64,000 bases of DNA from Blastococcus xanthinilyticus (GTDB lineage: Bacteria > Actinomycetota > Actinomycetes > Mycobacteriales > Geodermatophilaceae): positions 186,001 to 250,000 of the forward strand of contig NZ_VNHW01000003.1 of assembly GCF_008124835.1 (NCBI RefSeq). The letters run 5' to 3'. The stretch's first letter is position 1, and every line of letters starts with the position of its first letter. Below are positions 38,473 to 47,009 of this stretch, piece by piece. The notes beneath the pieces were generated by a model. The model worked only from the letters and a program-made list of their open reading frames with translations, was not told the DNA's origin and searched no databases. The position numbers and the translations under genes were made by a program.

Positions 38473-39078
38473 ATGGGCAGGATCGTCGTCAGCGACAACA
38501 TCACGATCGACGGAGTCGTCGAGGACCCGGCCGGTGACGAGGGCTCCCGGGTCGGCGGCTGGGTCGGCCGGATCACGGACCGTCCCCAGCTCGACAGGCT
38601 CACCCTCGACGAGGCGCGGGGTGCCGAGGCGCTGCTCCTCGGGCGCCGGAGCTACGAGTGGTTGGCGGCGCGATGGCCGTCCCGGACGGGTGAGCTGGCC
38701 GACAGGCTGAACAGCCTCCGCAAGTACGTCGTGTCCTCGACGCTGGAGGAGCCGGCGTGGGGCAACTCGACGGTTCTCCGGGGTGACGGGGCCGCCGCGG
38801 CTTCCGTCCTCAGGGAGGAACTGGCCGGGCACATCGTGGTGCTCGCCAGCTTCCAGCTCGTCCGCGGGCTGTTCGAGCAGGACCTCGTCGACGAGATCCG
38901 GCTCAAGGTCTTCCCGATCGTGCTCGGAGCCGGCGCGCGTCTGTTCGGCGAGGCCGGTCACCTGAGGCCGATGCGTCTCGTCGACGTCCAGGCCATCGAG
39001 GGCGGCGTCGCCGTCCTCACCTACGAGCGGGCCCGTGCGTCCGGAACCGACGGCCTCCGAACGAACGACGAACGGTGA
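38473..39078 (+). CDS. Dihydrofolate reductase-family protein (RibD C-terminal-like)
   Basis: The product is 201 residues. VVSDNITIDGVVEDPAG, LLLGRRSYEWLAARW and IRLKVFPIVLGAGARLFGE are the core of the YyaP/RibD C-terminal group of DHFR-like proteins, which bind NADPH. A folate role is unlikely. It is divergent from the ECF sigma factor, which may control it. Confidence 0.9.
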   Translation: MGRIVVSDNITIDGVVEDPAGDEGSRVGGWVGRITDRPQLDRLTLDEARGAEALLLGRRSYEWLAARWPSRTGELADRLNSLRKYVVSSTLEEPAWGNSTVLRGDGAAAASVLREELAGHIVVLASFQLVRGLFEQDLVDEIRLKVFPIVLGAGARLFGEAGHLRPMRLVDVQAIEGGVAVLTYERARASGTDGLRTNDER

Positions 39079-39516
39079 CGGCCCGGACGACGTCCGGTCC
39101 GTCCTGCCCAGGCGCGGCACGTACGGGCGCCCCGTCGTCCCATGGACGGACGTGCCTGGGTCGAAGCCTGCCCTGGAGCGGCAGCAGCCGGGCATCACGC
39201 CTCCGGAGGTGTCCAGCCGTTCAAGGGCAGCCATGCCGGACGTCATGGCCGGAAGCGGTGACCACACGCACCTGTGCCAGCCCCTAACCCCTCCTAGCGT
39301 CGGCGACGGCGGTGGGCGAGAGCCGCGTAAGCCGCCGGCCACCGTCCGCTCCGGAGTCGAGACGGACACCCCGAGGTGTTGGAGGACTGCCCCATGGACG
39401 ATCGAACCGACCGCACGGCCTGCCCCGTCCCCGGGTGCGCGGCAGGCGCTGACGGTGGGCGACGTGGCACAGCACGCCGCGATGCCGGGTCGCCGTCCAG
39501 CCGGGCGGCGCGAAGG
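39079..39516. other. Long leader region, contains regulatory motif, no clear gene
   Basis: About 440 nt between the DHFR-like gene and the most credible start at 39517. It carries one copy of the TGCCGGAMGTCATGGC motif at 39234-39253. The open frame upstream of 39517 is Arg/Gly-rich and may be untranslated. Confidence 0.55.
39234..39253 (+). promoter_or_regulatory. TGCCGGAMGTCAYGGC motif, copy 1
   Basis: TGCCGGACGTCATGGCCGGA matches the copy at 42786-42805 with one change in 20 (C for A). Similarity continues for about 25 more bases, including CACCTGTGC at the same distance (39270-39278 and 42822-42830). It is likely a site for the response regulator encoded at 40864-41520. Confidence 0.65.
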
Positions 39517-40281
39517 ATGGGCCGGGCCACCCACGTGGGGCGCCGCGTGAAGGTCACCGACCCGATCGCCGCCGCCCGGCCGTACGACTACGCCGACGCC
39601 TTCGAACTGCGGCTCGAGGGGCCGGATCACTGCTCGCCCGAGGAGTGGGTCCGCGCGGGAGTGGACGCCACACCGACCTGGATCAAGCGGATCGCCGGTA
39701 ACGCCGACGGCCTCGGCTCGGTCCGCATCGTCGAGTCCACTGCCGCTGTGGTCGTGCTGGAGGACTCCGACCGGCTGATGGACACGGTGATGGTCGCCCG
39801 CAACGTCGAACCGGGGCGCAGGGTGCTCACGACCATCCTGCGCTACCGGCGGCCGGTGCTCACGCGGGGGGTCTGGGCGATCGTCGGGATCCTCCACCGG
39901 AGGACCGCGCGGCGAGTCGTGACCGGAGGGCTCCGGCAAGCGACCGGCCCGTCGGCGGCTGCGGCGAGCAGTCTCGACCGGAGGGCCGCGCCGGAGTTCC
40001 GCCGGTCACTCCGGGTCGTCCGGGCCGAGCACCGGACCGCACCCAGCGGCACGGACCCGACCCACGCACCTGCCGTGCCGACGTCGCGGCGCTCGTCCTG
40101 CCCGGGGGACGTCGACGCCTCGCCGTCCGTCGTCCTCCGGCCGCGGGTGGCGGGCGCAATGCGTGGGCTGCACGTGACGGTGAACCCTGCGGAGGACGAC
40201 GGCCTCGTCACTCCCGCCGGCGGCGAGGGGGACACGGCGCCCGACCCGCCCCTCGTAGGACGGGACAGACCATGGCGCTGA
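39517..40281 (+). CDS. DUF2867-like protein with low-complexity tail
   Basis: The product is 254 residues from the ATG at 39517 (GAAGG just upstream; GTG at 39547 is an alternative, and the frame is open from 39376). The core (~residues 12-135: DPIAAARPYDYADAFELRLE, HCSPEEWVRAGVDATPTW, LRYRRPVLTRGVWAIVGI) looks like a small START/DUF2867-type domain. The last ~110 residues are Arg/Pro/Ala-rich with no fold visible. A response-regulator-like motif lies upstream. Confidence 0.68.
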   Translation: MGRATHVGRRVKVTDPIAAARPYDYADAFELRLEGPDHCSPEEWVRAGVDATPTWIKRIAGNADGLGSVRIVESTAAVVVLEDSDRLMDTVMVARNVEPGRRVLTTILRYRRPVLTRGVWAIVGILHRRTARRVVTGGLRQATGPSAAAASSLDRRAAPEFRRSLRVVRAEHRTAPSGTDPTHAPAVPTSRRSSCPGDVDASPSVVLRPRVAGAMRGLHVTVNPAEDDGLVTPAGGEGDTAPDPPLVGRDRPWR

Positions 40282-40460
40282 ACGTCGATGCATGCGTGAG
40301 CCTGGCTCGCGTCGTGCGCGGCCCGGGCACGGAACGCGTCGACACCACCGGCGGCTCCGACCGCGAAGGCCGCCCGCCCCGGGTTCGCGCTCAGGCGCCG
40401 GGAGCAGTCCGGCGGATGCTGGCTCGACTCCAGATGTCGCAGACCGGAGCTCCGCGATGA
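40272..40460 (+). CDS. Possible small ORF (62 aa) bridging two genes
   Basis: It starts inside the end of the preceding gene and its TGA overlaps the ATG of the following membrane-protein gene (ATGA). The geometry suits translational coupling, but the Arg-rich sequence has no domain. It may merely be a chance frame. Confidence 0.3.
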   Translation: MALNVDACVSLARVVRGPGTERVDTTGGSDREGRPPRVRAQAPGAVRRMLARLQMSQTGAPR

Positions 40461-40867
40461 GCACGGCGCCAGGCGGCGTGCCCCCGGTGCGCAGCGCGGG
40501 CCTCTGGACCGTGGTGCTGGGCGTCGCGCACGTCGCGTCCGTGCATGCCTTCTACCCCGAGTCCGTCCGCAGTGTCGTGGACGGGGGAGTGATCGCCTCG
40601 GTCGACGCGGACCCCGTGCTCACCGAACGCAGGGGCGTGGGGTTCTGGTACGTGACATCAGGACTCGGCGTGATCGGGTTGGGCGCGATCGTGCGGGGTC
40701 ACGAGAAGGTCCACGGACGCCCGCCTCCCGCGACGGCCACCGTCCTCGTCGCGACCGGGTTGTGGGGCGTCCTCCTGATGCCGGCCTCACCCTTCTGGCT
40801 GTTCCTGCCCATCGCGTGGCTGGCCCGCCGGTCCGCGAACATCGGCGGGCGATCCGGCCATCACTAG
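40457..40867 (+). CDS. DUF6463-like membrane protein
   Basis: The product is 136 residues with four hydrophobic segments (around residues 14-30, 62-80, 92-108 and 110-125). LWTVVLGVAHVASVHAFYPE and TERRGVGFWYVTSGLGVIGL match the small DUF6463 membrane family. Function unknown. Its stop overlaps the stop of the convergent response regulator by two nt. Confidence 0.78.
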   Translation: MSTAPGGVPPVRSAGLWTVVLGVAHVASVHAFYPESVRSVVDGGVIASVDADPVLTERRGVGFWYVTSGLGVIGLGAIVRGHEKVHGRPPPATATVLVATGLWGVLLMPASPFWLFLPIAWLARRSANIGGRSGHH

Positions 40868-41520
40868 GTGAGCAGCCTGAGTTCGAGCGCGCGGAGGACG
40901 GCTCGGATGCGGTCCCGCACCCCCAGCTTGAGCAGGACGCTGGACATGTGGTTCTTCACCGTCCCCTCGGCCAGGTGCAGCCCGTGGGCGATCTCCCGGT
41001 TGGACCAGCCGGCGGCTGCGAGCCGCAGCACGTCGAGCTCGCGGGCGGTGAGCGGCTCCGGCCGCTGGCTGCCCTCGATGATCTCCGGCCGCTCGACCAT
41101 CGCCTGCAGGAGTCGCTCGGTGAGCGCCGGCTGCAGGACCGTGCCGCCCGAGGCGAGCGACCGCACGGCGCTCACGAGCTGCTCGAGCGTGACGTCCTTG
41201 AGCAGATAGCCACGAGCGCCGCCGCGCAGCGCCTGCAGCACGAGTTCCTCGTCGTCGAACGTGGTCAGCACCAGCACGGGGACGTGGATGTCGCGCTCGC
41301 GCATCGCCTCCAGCGTGGCGATGCCGTCGCAGCCGGGCATGCGCAGGTCGAGGAGCAGGACGTCCACGTCGCACTCGTCGAGGAGGCGCAGGGCCTCGTC
41401 GCCGTCGGCGCCCTCACCGACCACGTCGACCTCCGGAGTGAGGGAGAGGAGGCCGCGGATGCCTTGTCGCACCAGGGTCTGGTCGTCGACGAGGAGGACG
41501 CGGACCGGCGCGTCGGTCAT
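40864..41520 (-). CDS. NarL/LuxR-family response regulator
   Basis: The product is 218 residues. Receiver: LLVDDQTLVRQGIRGLL, phospho-Asp in VLLLDLRMPGC (~residue 57), Thr in VLVLTTFDD, Lys in YLLKDVTLEQ. LuxR helix-turn-helix: LTARELDVLRLAAAGWSNRE. The start overlaps the kinase stop by 4 nt. Motif copies in front of the kinase, the NDH-like gene and the DUF2867-like gene are the likely targets. Confidence 0.95.
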   Translation of the reverse strand: MTDAPVRVLLVDDQTLVRQGIRGLLSLTPEVDVVGEGADGDEALRLLDECDVDVLLLDLRMPGCDGIATLEAMRERDIHVPVLVLTTFDDEELVLQALRGGARGYLLKDVTLEQLVSAVRSLASGGTVLQPALTERLLQAMVERPEIIEGSQRPEPLTARELDVLRLAAAGWSNREIAHGLHLAEGTVKNHMSSVLLKLGVRDRIRAVLRALELRLLT

Positions 41521-42680
41521 GTCGACCGTCCTGCGGGGATCCTCGCCGGCAGACGCCCGGTCGCGGTGAAACCGTGGCCGGGGCTGGAGCCGACGTGCAG
41601 GCTGCCACCGAGTGCCTGGAACCGTTCGCGCATCCCGGTCAGCCCGTTGCCGGGGACGATGACCGCGGTGCCCCAGCCGTCGTCCCGTGTCTCGACGCAG
41701 ATGCCCGAGGCGTCGGCGACCACTGTCACGTGCAGCTGTTCCGCCCCCGAGTGCCGCAAGGTGTTCGTGATCGCCTCCTGCACGCAGCGCAGCACCACCT
41801 GGGCCTGGTCCCCCTCGACCGGGCCCGCTTCCACGACCTGCAGAGACACGTCCAGTCCGGGCACGTCGCGCGCCAGGGAGTGGAGCATGGGTTCGAGGAC
41901 GCGCCCGCTCTCCCGCATCCGGCCGACGGTCGCGCGGACGTCACCGAGCAGGTCCTTGGCGATCGTCCGTGCTCCGCTCACGTGCTCGGCGCCCGTCCCG
42001 CTGACCAGATGGGAGGCGACCTCCAGCTCCAGGACGAGGGCGGTGAGCTTGTGACCGAGCACGTCGTGGAGGTCGCGGGAGATGCGCAGCCGTTCGGCGT
42101 CCCGGCTGGTGACCTCCAGCAGCGTGTAGGCGGCGCGCAGTTCGGCGTGGGCCACGGCGAGGTCCGTACGGGCCTCGGCCTCCCGCCGTGCGGTCCGCAC
42201 CAGGAGCGCGGCGAAGAACTGGAAGCTGCCGTCCGCCAGGACGGACAGCACGAGCTCCGAGACGGGCCAGCCCTTCGTCGCCACACCGATCCCGAAGGCC
42301 AGCCCGACTGCAGCGGTCTGGACGGCGATGACGGCCACGACGGCGCGCGGCGGCCAGACGAATGCCGCGCCCGCCGCCGTGACGACCAGCACGATCGCGG
42401 TCCAACCGGGGTCCGGGTACAGCATGAAGACGGCGATGCCGAGCGCGACCGCTGCGACGACCAACGCGTCGTCGGTCACCCCGGGCGGCCGCGGGAGGTG
42501 GTCGAGCATGACGAGGAAGACCACGACGTAGAGCAGGTAGGCCGTCCACCACCACGCCGGTCGCGCGGGCGAGGAGCCCGGATCCAGGTCCGACGCCGTC
42601 ATGAGCACGACCACGCCGACGGCGACGACCGAGACGAATGCGGCCGTGCCGATGGTCCGCACCGCGGCCCGGGACATCAT
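41517..42680 (-). CDS. Sensor histidine kinase, HisKA_3 type
   Basis: The product is 387 residues from the ATG at 42680, which has AGGAGG eight nt upstream; an earlier in-frame start (42743) has no such site. Several membrane helices (~residues 10-165), phospho-His in RISRDLHDVLGHKLTALVLE, N-box in VQEAITNTLRHSGAE and a G-box in GNGLTGMRERF. It is in one operon with the response regulator and diverges from the NDH-like gene. Confidence 0.94.
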   Translation of the reverse strand: MMSRAAVRTIGTAAFVSVVAVGVVVLMTASDLDPGSSPARPAWWWTAYLLYVVVFLVMLDHLPRPPGVTDDALVVAAVALGIAVFMLYPDPGWTAIVLVVTAAGAAFVWPPRAVVAVIAVQTAAVGLAFGIGVATKGWPVSELVLSVLADGSFQFFAALLVRTARREAEARTDLAVAHAELRAAYTLLEVTSRDAERLRISRDLHDVLGHKLTALVLELEVASHLVSGTGAEHVSGARTIAKDLLGDVRATVGRMRESGRVLEPMLHSLARDVPGLDVSLQVVEAGPVEGDQAQVVLRCVQEAITNTLRHSGAEQLHVTVVADASGICVETRDDGWGTAVIVPGNGLTGMRERFQALGGSLHVGSSPGHGFTATGRLPARIPAGRST

Positions 42681-42730
42681 GGCTGCCACCTCCTGCCCGG
42701 AGCGTAGGGACGACGAGGCCCTGGTGCGGG

Positions 42731-42746
42731 TGCCGGAAGTCACGGC
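42731..42746. promoter_or_regulatory. TGCCGGAMGTCAYGGC motif, copy 2
   Basis: TGCCGGAAGTCACGGC lies 51-66 nt upstream of the kinase start. It is the same as copy 3 at 42786-42801 except for one C/T change, and both sit in the divergent region before the NDH-like gene. It is the best candidate for autoregulation of the two-component operon. Confidence 0.6.
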
Positions 42747-42785
42747 TTGCGACAGCTGACCGCCGACTCCGTCCAGCGGACAGCC

Positions 42786-42830
42786 TGCCGGAAGTCATGG
42801 CCGGAACCGGTTACCGCCGGCACCTGTGCG
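42786..42830. promoter_or_regulatory. TGCCGGAMGTCAYGGC motif, copy 3, with extended similarity
   Basis: TGCCGGAAGTCATGGCCGGA followed by CACCTGTGC at 42822-42830 repeats the arrangement at 39234-39278. It lies about 170 nt upstream of the NDH-like ATG. The 45-base similarity suggests a complete promoter plus operator rather than a single binding site. Confidence 0.62.
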
Positions 42831-42995
42831 GTGCGGGTGGCCTTCCTACCGTCATCCAGGCAGGGCACACCGCGGACCAGCAGACCGCCGTTGGCTCGTG
42901 ATCACTGCGGTCGCCCCCTCGGCTGCGGCTGACGGCCGGGCCTGGTCACCCACGCGCCGTGCATCAACCCATCCCACTCGCCACGTGGAGCAACC

Positions 42996-44462
42996 ATGAA
43001 CGACCAGCACCGCACGAAGCCACGGCCGCGGGTCGTGGTGATCGGGTCCGGTTTCGGGGGCCTCTTCGCCACCAAGGCTCTGCGCCGGGCCGACGTCGAC
43101 ATCACGATGATCGACGCGACCGGTCACCACTTGTTCCAGCCGCTTCTCTACCAGGTCGCGACCGGGATCCTGTCCGAGGGTGAGATCGCCGCACCGACCC
43201 GGGAGATCCTGCGCCGGCAACAGAATGTTCGCGTCGTCCTGGGTGAGGTGACCGACATCGACCTGACCGCCCGCACGGTCACCTCGACCGTCCTCGGTCG
43301 CACGACGGTGCACGGCTACGACGAGCTGATCGTGGCCGCGGGGGCCGGCCAGTCCTACTTCGGCAACGACCGGTTCGCCGAGTTCGCGCCCGGCCTGAAG
43401 AGCATCGACGACGCGCTCGAACTGCGTGGCCGGATCTTCGGGGCCTTCGAGCTGGCCGAGCTGGCCGAGACGCAGGTGGAGATCGACCGGCTGCTCACCT
43501 TCGTCGTCGTGGGCGCCGGCCCGACGGGTGTGGAGATGGCCGGTCAGGTCGCCGAGCTGGCGCGGCGGACCCTGCGCGAGAACTTCCGCAACATCGACCC
43601 GGCCGGCGCCCGGGTCGTGCTGCTGGATGCCTCCCCGGGCGTGTTGCCGGCTTTCGGGGAGAAGCTCGGTGGCCTCGCCCGCCGTCGGCTGAGCCGCGTC
43701 GGCGTAGAGGTGCACGTCGGTGCCACGGTCACCGATGTCGACGCCGACGGCATCGAGATGGAGGACAGCGATGGCCACGGCCACCGGTTCGACGCCGCGA
43801 CCACGATCTGGGCTGCCGGTGTGCAAGCCAGCCCGCTCGCCCGGATCCTGGCCGACCAGTCCGGCGCGCACATCGACCATGCCCGACGAATCGTCGTGCA
43901 GCCCGACCTCACGCTGCCCGGCCATCCCGAGGTGCACGTCGTGGGCGACATGGCGGCGTTGGACGGACTGCCCGGGGTGGCTCAGGTGGCCATCCAGGGC
44001 GGCAGGTACGCCGCAGACGCGATCCAGCGTCGGCACACCGGAAAGGACCCGCGAGGGCCCTTCCGGTACTTCGACAAGGGCTCGATGGCCACGATCTCGC
44101 GCTTCTTCGCCGTCGTGCAGATCGGCAGGGTCGAGTTCGGGGGCTTCCTCGCGTGGCTCATGTGGCTGGCCGTCCACCTCTTCTACATGGTGGGGTTCAG
44201 GAGCCGCGTCGTCACGGTGCTCGACTGGCTGGTCAGCTTCCTCGGGCGCGGCCGAGCCCAGCGGGTGGCCACGCAGCAGCAGGTCTACGGCCGCATGGCG
44301 CTGGAGCGCCTGTTCGAAGAGTTCGAGGCGGCGGAAAGCGGGCCTGGCAGCCCCACGGTGTCATCGGGGTCGGCGCAGCCGTCCCCGGTCGTGGAGCCGC
44401 GTCGTCCAGGGGGCGCTGAAGCCAGCCGTCCTCCTGCGCGGACCTCCACCGAAAGGCAATGA
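42996..44462 (+). CDS. NAD(P)/FAD-dependent oxidoreductase, type II NADH dehydrogenase-like
   Basis: The product is 488 residues. FAD motif VVVIGSGFGGLFATKAL (~residue 15), NAD motif VVVGAGPTGVEMAGQVAEL (~170), the TIWAAGVQAS stretch and VHVVGDMA fit NDH-2 enzymes, which pass electrons from NADH to quinone without pumping protons. The C-terminal hydrophobic helix (GGFLAWLMWLAVHLFYMVGF) is the membrane anchor. The last ~40 residues are Pro/Ser-rich. Regulation by the divergent two-component pair is likely. Confidence 0.93.
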   Translation: MNDQHRTKPRPRVVVIGSGFGGLFATKALRRADVDITMIDATGHHLFQPLLYQVATGILSEGEIAAPTREILRRQQNVRVVLGEVTDIDLTARTVTSTVLGRTTVHGYDELIVAAGAGQSYFGNDRFAEFAPGLKSIDDALELRGRIFGAFELAELAETQVEIDRLLTFVVVGAGPTGVEMAGQVAELARRTLRENFRNIDPAGARVVLLDASPGVLPAFGEKLGGLARRRLSRVGVEVHVGATVTDVDADGIEMEDSDGHGHRFDAATTIWAAGVQASPLARILADQSGAHIDHARRIVVQPDLTLPGHPEVHVVGDMAALDGLPGVAQVAIQGGRYAADAIQRRHTGKDPRGPFRYFDKGSMATISRFFAVVQIGRVEFGGFLAWLMWLAVHLFYMVGFRSRVVTVLDWLVSFLGRGRAQRVATQQQVYGRMALERLFEEFEAAESGPGSPTVSSGSAQPSPVVEPRRPGGAEASRPPARTSTERQ

Positions 44463-44651
44463 CGGACGGGGCGGCAGCGACGGGGGGAGCGCGGGGACCT
44501 CGCCGGCGCTCTCCCAGCTCTGTCGCAGAGCTACGTCAGACCCGGCAGTGACCACCGCGCAGAAACGACGCAGGGCGCTCCGCTACGCGCGGGCGCCCTG
44601 TGCGTCGGCACTGGCGTGAGCCAGCGGTCCTGTGTCCGAGGGGGAGGGGAC
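44463..44651. other. Left edge of accessory island: hairpin module, copy 1
   Basis: Positions 44566-44644 contain an imperfect terminator-like hairpin (GCAGGGCGC ... GCGCCCTGTGC), the short hairpin CTGGCGTGAGCCAG and GTGTCCGAGGGGG, all in the same order as at 51137-51214. The module lies immediately before the IS3 left end. Confidence 0.6.
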
Positions 44652-44678
44652 TGCTGCACGAGTAGGTGACAGGTCGGG

Positions 44679-45566
44679 TCAGGCAGCCTGAGCGGCCAGT
44701 GTGGGGACGATGGTCTCGTACTCGATGGGCGTGAGTAGGCCGAGGGCGTCTTGCCGGCGCCGCCGGTGGTAGGTGCGTTCGATCCAGGTGACGATCGCGA
44801 TGCGCAGTTCCTGGCGAGTACGCCAGCGGCGGCGATCGAGCACGTTCTTCTGCAGCAGCGCAAAGAACGACTCCATGGCCGCGTTGTCGCCGGCCGCACC
44901 GACTCTGCCCATCGAGCCGGACAGCTGATGCCGGTTGAGGGCGTGGACGAATTTCCGGCTGCGGAACTGCGATCCGCGGTCGGAATCCACGATGCAGCCG
45001 GCCACGTCCGCGCCGTCGGCATTCCGCCGGGCGACGGCGTTGTCGAGCGCGGTGACCGCGAGCCGGGACTTCATCCGGGAGTCGATGGAGTAGCCGACGA
45101 TCCGGTTGGAGTGCACGTCCTTGATCGCGCACAGGTAGAGCTCGCCCTCGCCGGTGGCGTGCTCGGTGATGTCGGTCAACCAGACGGCGTTGGGCGCCTC
45201 GGCGGTGAACACCCGGTTGACCTGGTCGTCGTGCACCGGTGGGCCGGGACGACCGCCCTTGCCCCGGCGGGGCTTGCCGAATGCGCTCCACCAGCGGTTG
45301 GCCGCGCAGAGCGCCCACGCGGTGCGTGTCGCCATCGGCTGCCCGTTCGCTGCGGCCTCGTCGACCAGAAGCCGGTAGCCGAACTCCGGGTCGTCGCGGT
45401 GGGCGTCGAACAGCGCGTTGGCCCGGTGAGCCCGGAGGAGTTCGCTGGTGGTGACCGGCCCGGTCAGCCACCGGTAGTAGGGCTGGCGGGCGATCTTCAG
45501 GACCCGGCACGTCACCGCGACGGGGATTCCGTCGGCGGCGAGCTCTCGGACGAGCGGGTAGAACAT
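44679..45566 (-). CDS. IS3-family transposase OrfB (integrase core)
   Basis: The product is 295 residues. HTH_21 region near the start (YPLVRELAADGIPVAVTCRV) and an rve core with the catalytic Asp in WLTDITEHATG, the second Asp in IVDSDRGSQF and the Glu in AMESFFALLQKN. All three DDE residues are present, so it looks functional. Its ATG (45566) lies inside orfA at GGGAAAATG, a run of A that could allow -1 frameshifting. Confidence 0.93.
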   Translation of the reverse strand: MFYPLVRELAADGIPVAVTCRVLKIARQPYYRWLTGPVTTSELLRAHRANALFDAHRDDPEFGYRLLVDEAAANGQPMATRTAWALCAANRWWSAFGKPRRGKGGRPGPPVHDDQVNRVFTAEAPNAVWLTDITEHATGEGELYLCAIKDVHSNRIVGYSIDSRMKSRLAVTALDNAVARRNADGADVAGCIVDSDRGSQFRSRKFVHALNRHQLSGSMGRVGAAGDNAAMESFFALLQKNVLDRRRWRTRQELRIAIVTWIERTYHRRRRQDALGLLTPIEYETIVPTLAAQAA

Positions 45567-45865
45567 TTTCCCGGCAGGTTGGCCTGGGACAGGTAGGCCG
45601 CCGCCCGGCGCAGGACCTCGTTCTCCTGCTCAAGCAGCCGGATCCGCTTGCGCGCCTCACGCAGGTCCGCGTTCTCCGCCGCGGTGGTGCCGGGCTTGAC
45701 CCCGTCCTCGACGTCGGCGGCCTTCATCCAGTTCGTCAGGCAGGACTCGCTGATGCCGAAGTCGGCAGCGATCTGCTTCAGATGCTGGCCCGGCTCACGG
45801 TTGCGGGCGACGTTCACGACGTCGTCGCGGAACTCCTTGGGGTAGGGCTTGGGCACGGTGAACAT
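45512..45865 (-). CDS. IS3-family transposase OrfA (helix-turn-helix protein)
   Basis: The product is 117 residues from the ATG at 45865. YPKEFRDDVVNVARNREPGQ and LKQIAADFGISESCLTNWMK form the DNA-binding helix-turn-helix, followed by the leucine-zipper-like helix LREARKRIRLLEQENEVLRR. It overlaps orfB by 55 nt. It recognises the IS ends and may join OrfB by frameshift. Confidence 0.92.
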   Translation of the reverse strand: MFTVPKPYPKEFRDDVVNVARNREPGQHLKQIAADFGISESCLTNWMKAADVEDGVKPGTTAAENADLREARKRIRLLEQENEVLRRAAAYLSQANLPGKCSTRSSESSPPTESPSR

Positions 45866-45895
45866 CCTTCCAGCGGCACCTGTCGGCACCACAGA

Positions 45896-46174
45896 TCAGA
45901 TGTCACCTACTTGTGCAGCAATCCCGACCTCCCACCGGAACCCGGCTGCGGTCAGCGCCCGGTACAGCCCGAACCCGGTCGGCCCGGCCTCATAGGCGAC
46001 CGCAGTCGGACCCGGCAGGCTTTGCACCCAGGACCTGACGTGCTCGTAAGACGGGGTCAGCATGGTCTGGACCAACTCGCCCGTGACGCCGTCGATCGCT
46101 GCTGCCGCGACAGATCCTGCGTGCACGTCGAGCCCAACGCTCGTACGCTCGGTGAACACCGGAGCCTCCCACAA
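45896..46174 (-). pseudogene. IS110-family transposase fragment (N-terminal ~80 aa)
   Basis: The frame runs SVGLDVHAGSVAAAAIDGVT, then VAYEAGPTGFGLYRALTAAG, as at the start of DEDD transposases of IS110/IS1111. After FRWEV it enters the IS3 terminal repeat and stops, so the rest of the gene has been lost. The missing C-terminal part is not found on the other side of IS3. Confidence 0.82.
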
Positions 46175-46251
46175 CTGTTGGAGAGGCCGAGCAGGGCCTG
46201 CCCTACTCGGTAACCCACGACCAATTGTGAGTGGGCCCCGGCCTGCAACCC

Positions 46252-46920
46252 TCAGCAGCCCTGAGCGTTTAATCCATACCCTCTAGAGCGAGCCTCCGGG
46301 GGTAATGGACCGGCGGGAGCACTTACGAGGGCATCCCAGGCGCTGATGAAGCAGTCGACGGTGGACGTCAGCTGCTCCGGCGAAGCACCCGAGCGTGCGG
46401 CGAGCGCGAGTCCCTCCAGGACGGTGTAGACGAGGTCGGCCACCGTCTCGACCGGCGCGTCGGCTGTCAGTTCTCCTTCGTCGACCGCCTGGCGCAGCCG
46501 GGCAGCGATGGCGTCGCGCGACGCGGTACGGCACCGGTCGAGGAAGTCACGCACGCCCTTCTCGGAGTCGGGCACCGTGCTCACGCCGAGCACGACCATG
46601 CAGCCTCGGGGGTGGTCCGCGCGGGTGTAGGCACGGACGTTGCCCATCAGCAGCTCTTCGACGGCACCGCGCGCGGTCGGGCACCCGGCCAGTGCTGAAG
46701 CGGTAGCGGTGCTCTCGACCGCCTCGTAGCGGTTGACCGCCTCGGTGTAGAGCTCGGCCTTGGACCCGAAGGCGGCGTACAGGCTGGCGGGACCGAGCCC
46801 GGTCACGTCGGCGACGTCCCTCATCGAGCACGCCTCGTACCCGCGCTGCCAAAAAAGTGTCATGGCAGCCGTCAACGCCGTGTCACGGTCGAAGGAGCGT
46901 GGTCGACCACGGGTAGCCAT
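46252..46920 (-). CDS. TetR-family transcriptional repressor
   Basis: The product is 222 residues. Helix-turn-helix: ATRGRPRSFDRDTALTAAMT and CSMRDVADVTGLGPASLYAA. The C-terminal TetR_C_16/AefR-like part has DHPRGCMVVLGV, with a Cys that could sense electrophiles. It is divergent from the SDR/SMR operon, and two GAACGTTC palindromes lie between them (46936-46943, 46981-46988). Confidence 0.93.
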   Translation of the reverse strand: MATRGRPRSFDRDTALTAAMTLFWQRGYEACSMRDVADVTGLGPASLYAAFGSKAELYTEAVNRYEAVESTATASALAGCPTARGAVEELLMGNVRAYTRADHPRGCMVVLGVSTVPDSEKGVRDFLDRCRTASRDAIAARLRQAVDEGELTADAPVETVADLVYTVLEGLALAARSGASPEQLTSTVDCFISAWDALVSAPAGPLPPEARSRGYGLNAQGC

Positions 46921-46935
46921 CCATACCCCGTTCTA

Positions 46936-46988
46936 GAACGTTCGTTTTACAACTCCCTCGCTCGCCATTATATTCACAGCGAACGTTC
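46936..46988. promoter_or_regulatory. Paired GAACGTTC operators around a sigma-70 promoter
   Basis: TAGAACGTTCG (46934-46944) and CGAACGTTCTA (46980-46990) are inverted copies, each around the 8-bp palindrome GAACGTTC. Between them lie TTTACA (46946-46951) and TATATT (46969-46974) with a 17-bp spacer, a near-consensus promoter facing the SDR gene. A TetR dimer on these sites would block it and its own gene. Confidence 0.82.
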
Positions 46989-47009
46989 TACAAAAGGAGG
47001 GAGACCGAG

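Larger units (their letters stand above)
44652..45920 (-). mobile_element. Complete IS3-family insertion sequence (about 1.27 kb)
   Basis: Terminal inverted repeats are visible: TGCTGCACGAGTAGGTGACA at 44652-44671 and, reversed, TGCTGCACAAGTAGGTGACA at 45901-45920 (one mismatch in 20). The ends are TG...CA as in IS3. It encodes overlapping orfA and orfB. No clean 3-4 bp target duplication was found (GAC on the left, ATC on the right). It has interrupted an IS110-family transposase. Confidence 0.85.

Noticed and set aside
44649-45923. Target-site duplication of the IS3 element
   Set aside because: Flanks are GAC on the left and ATC on the right, with no 3-4 bp match, so none was annotated.
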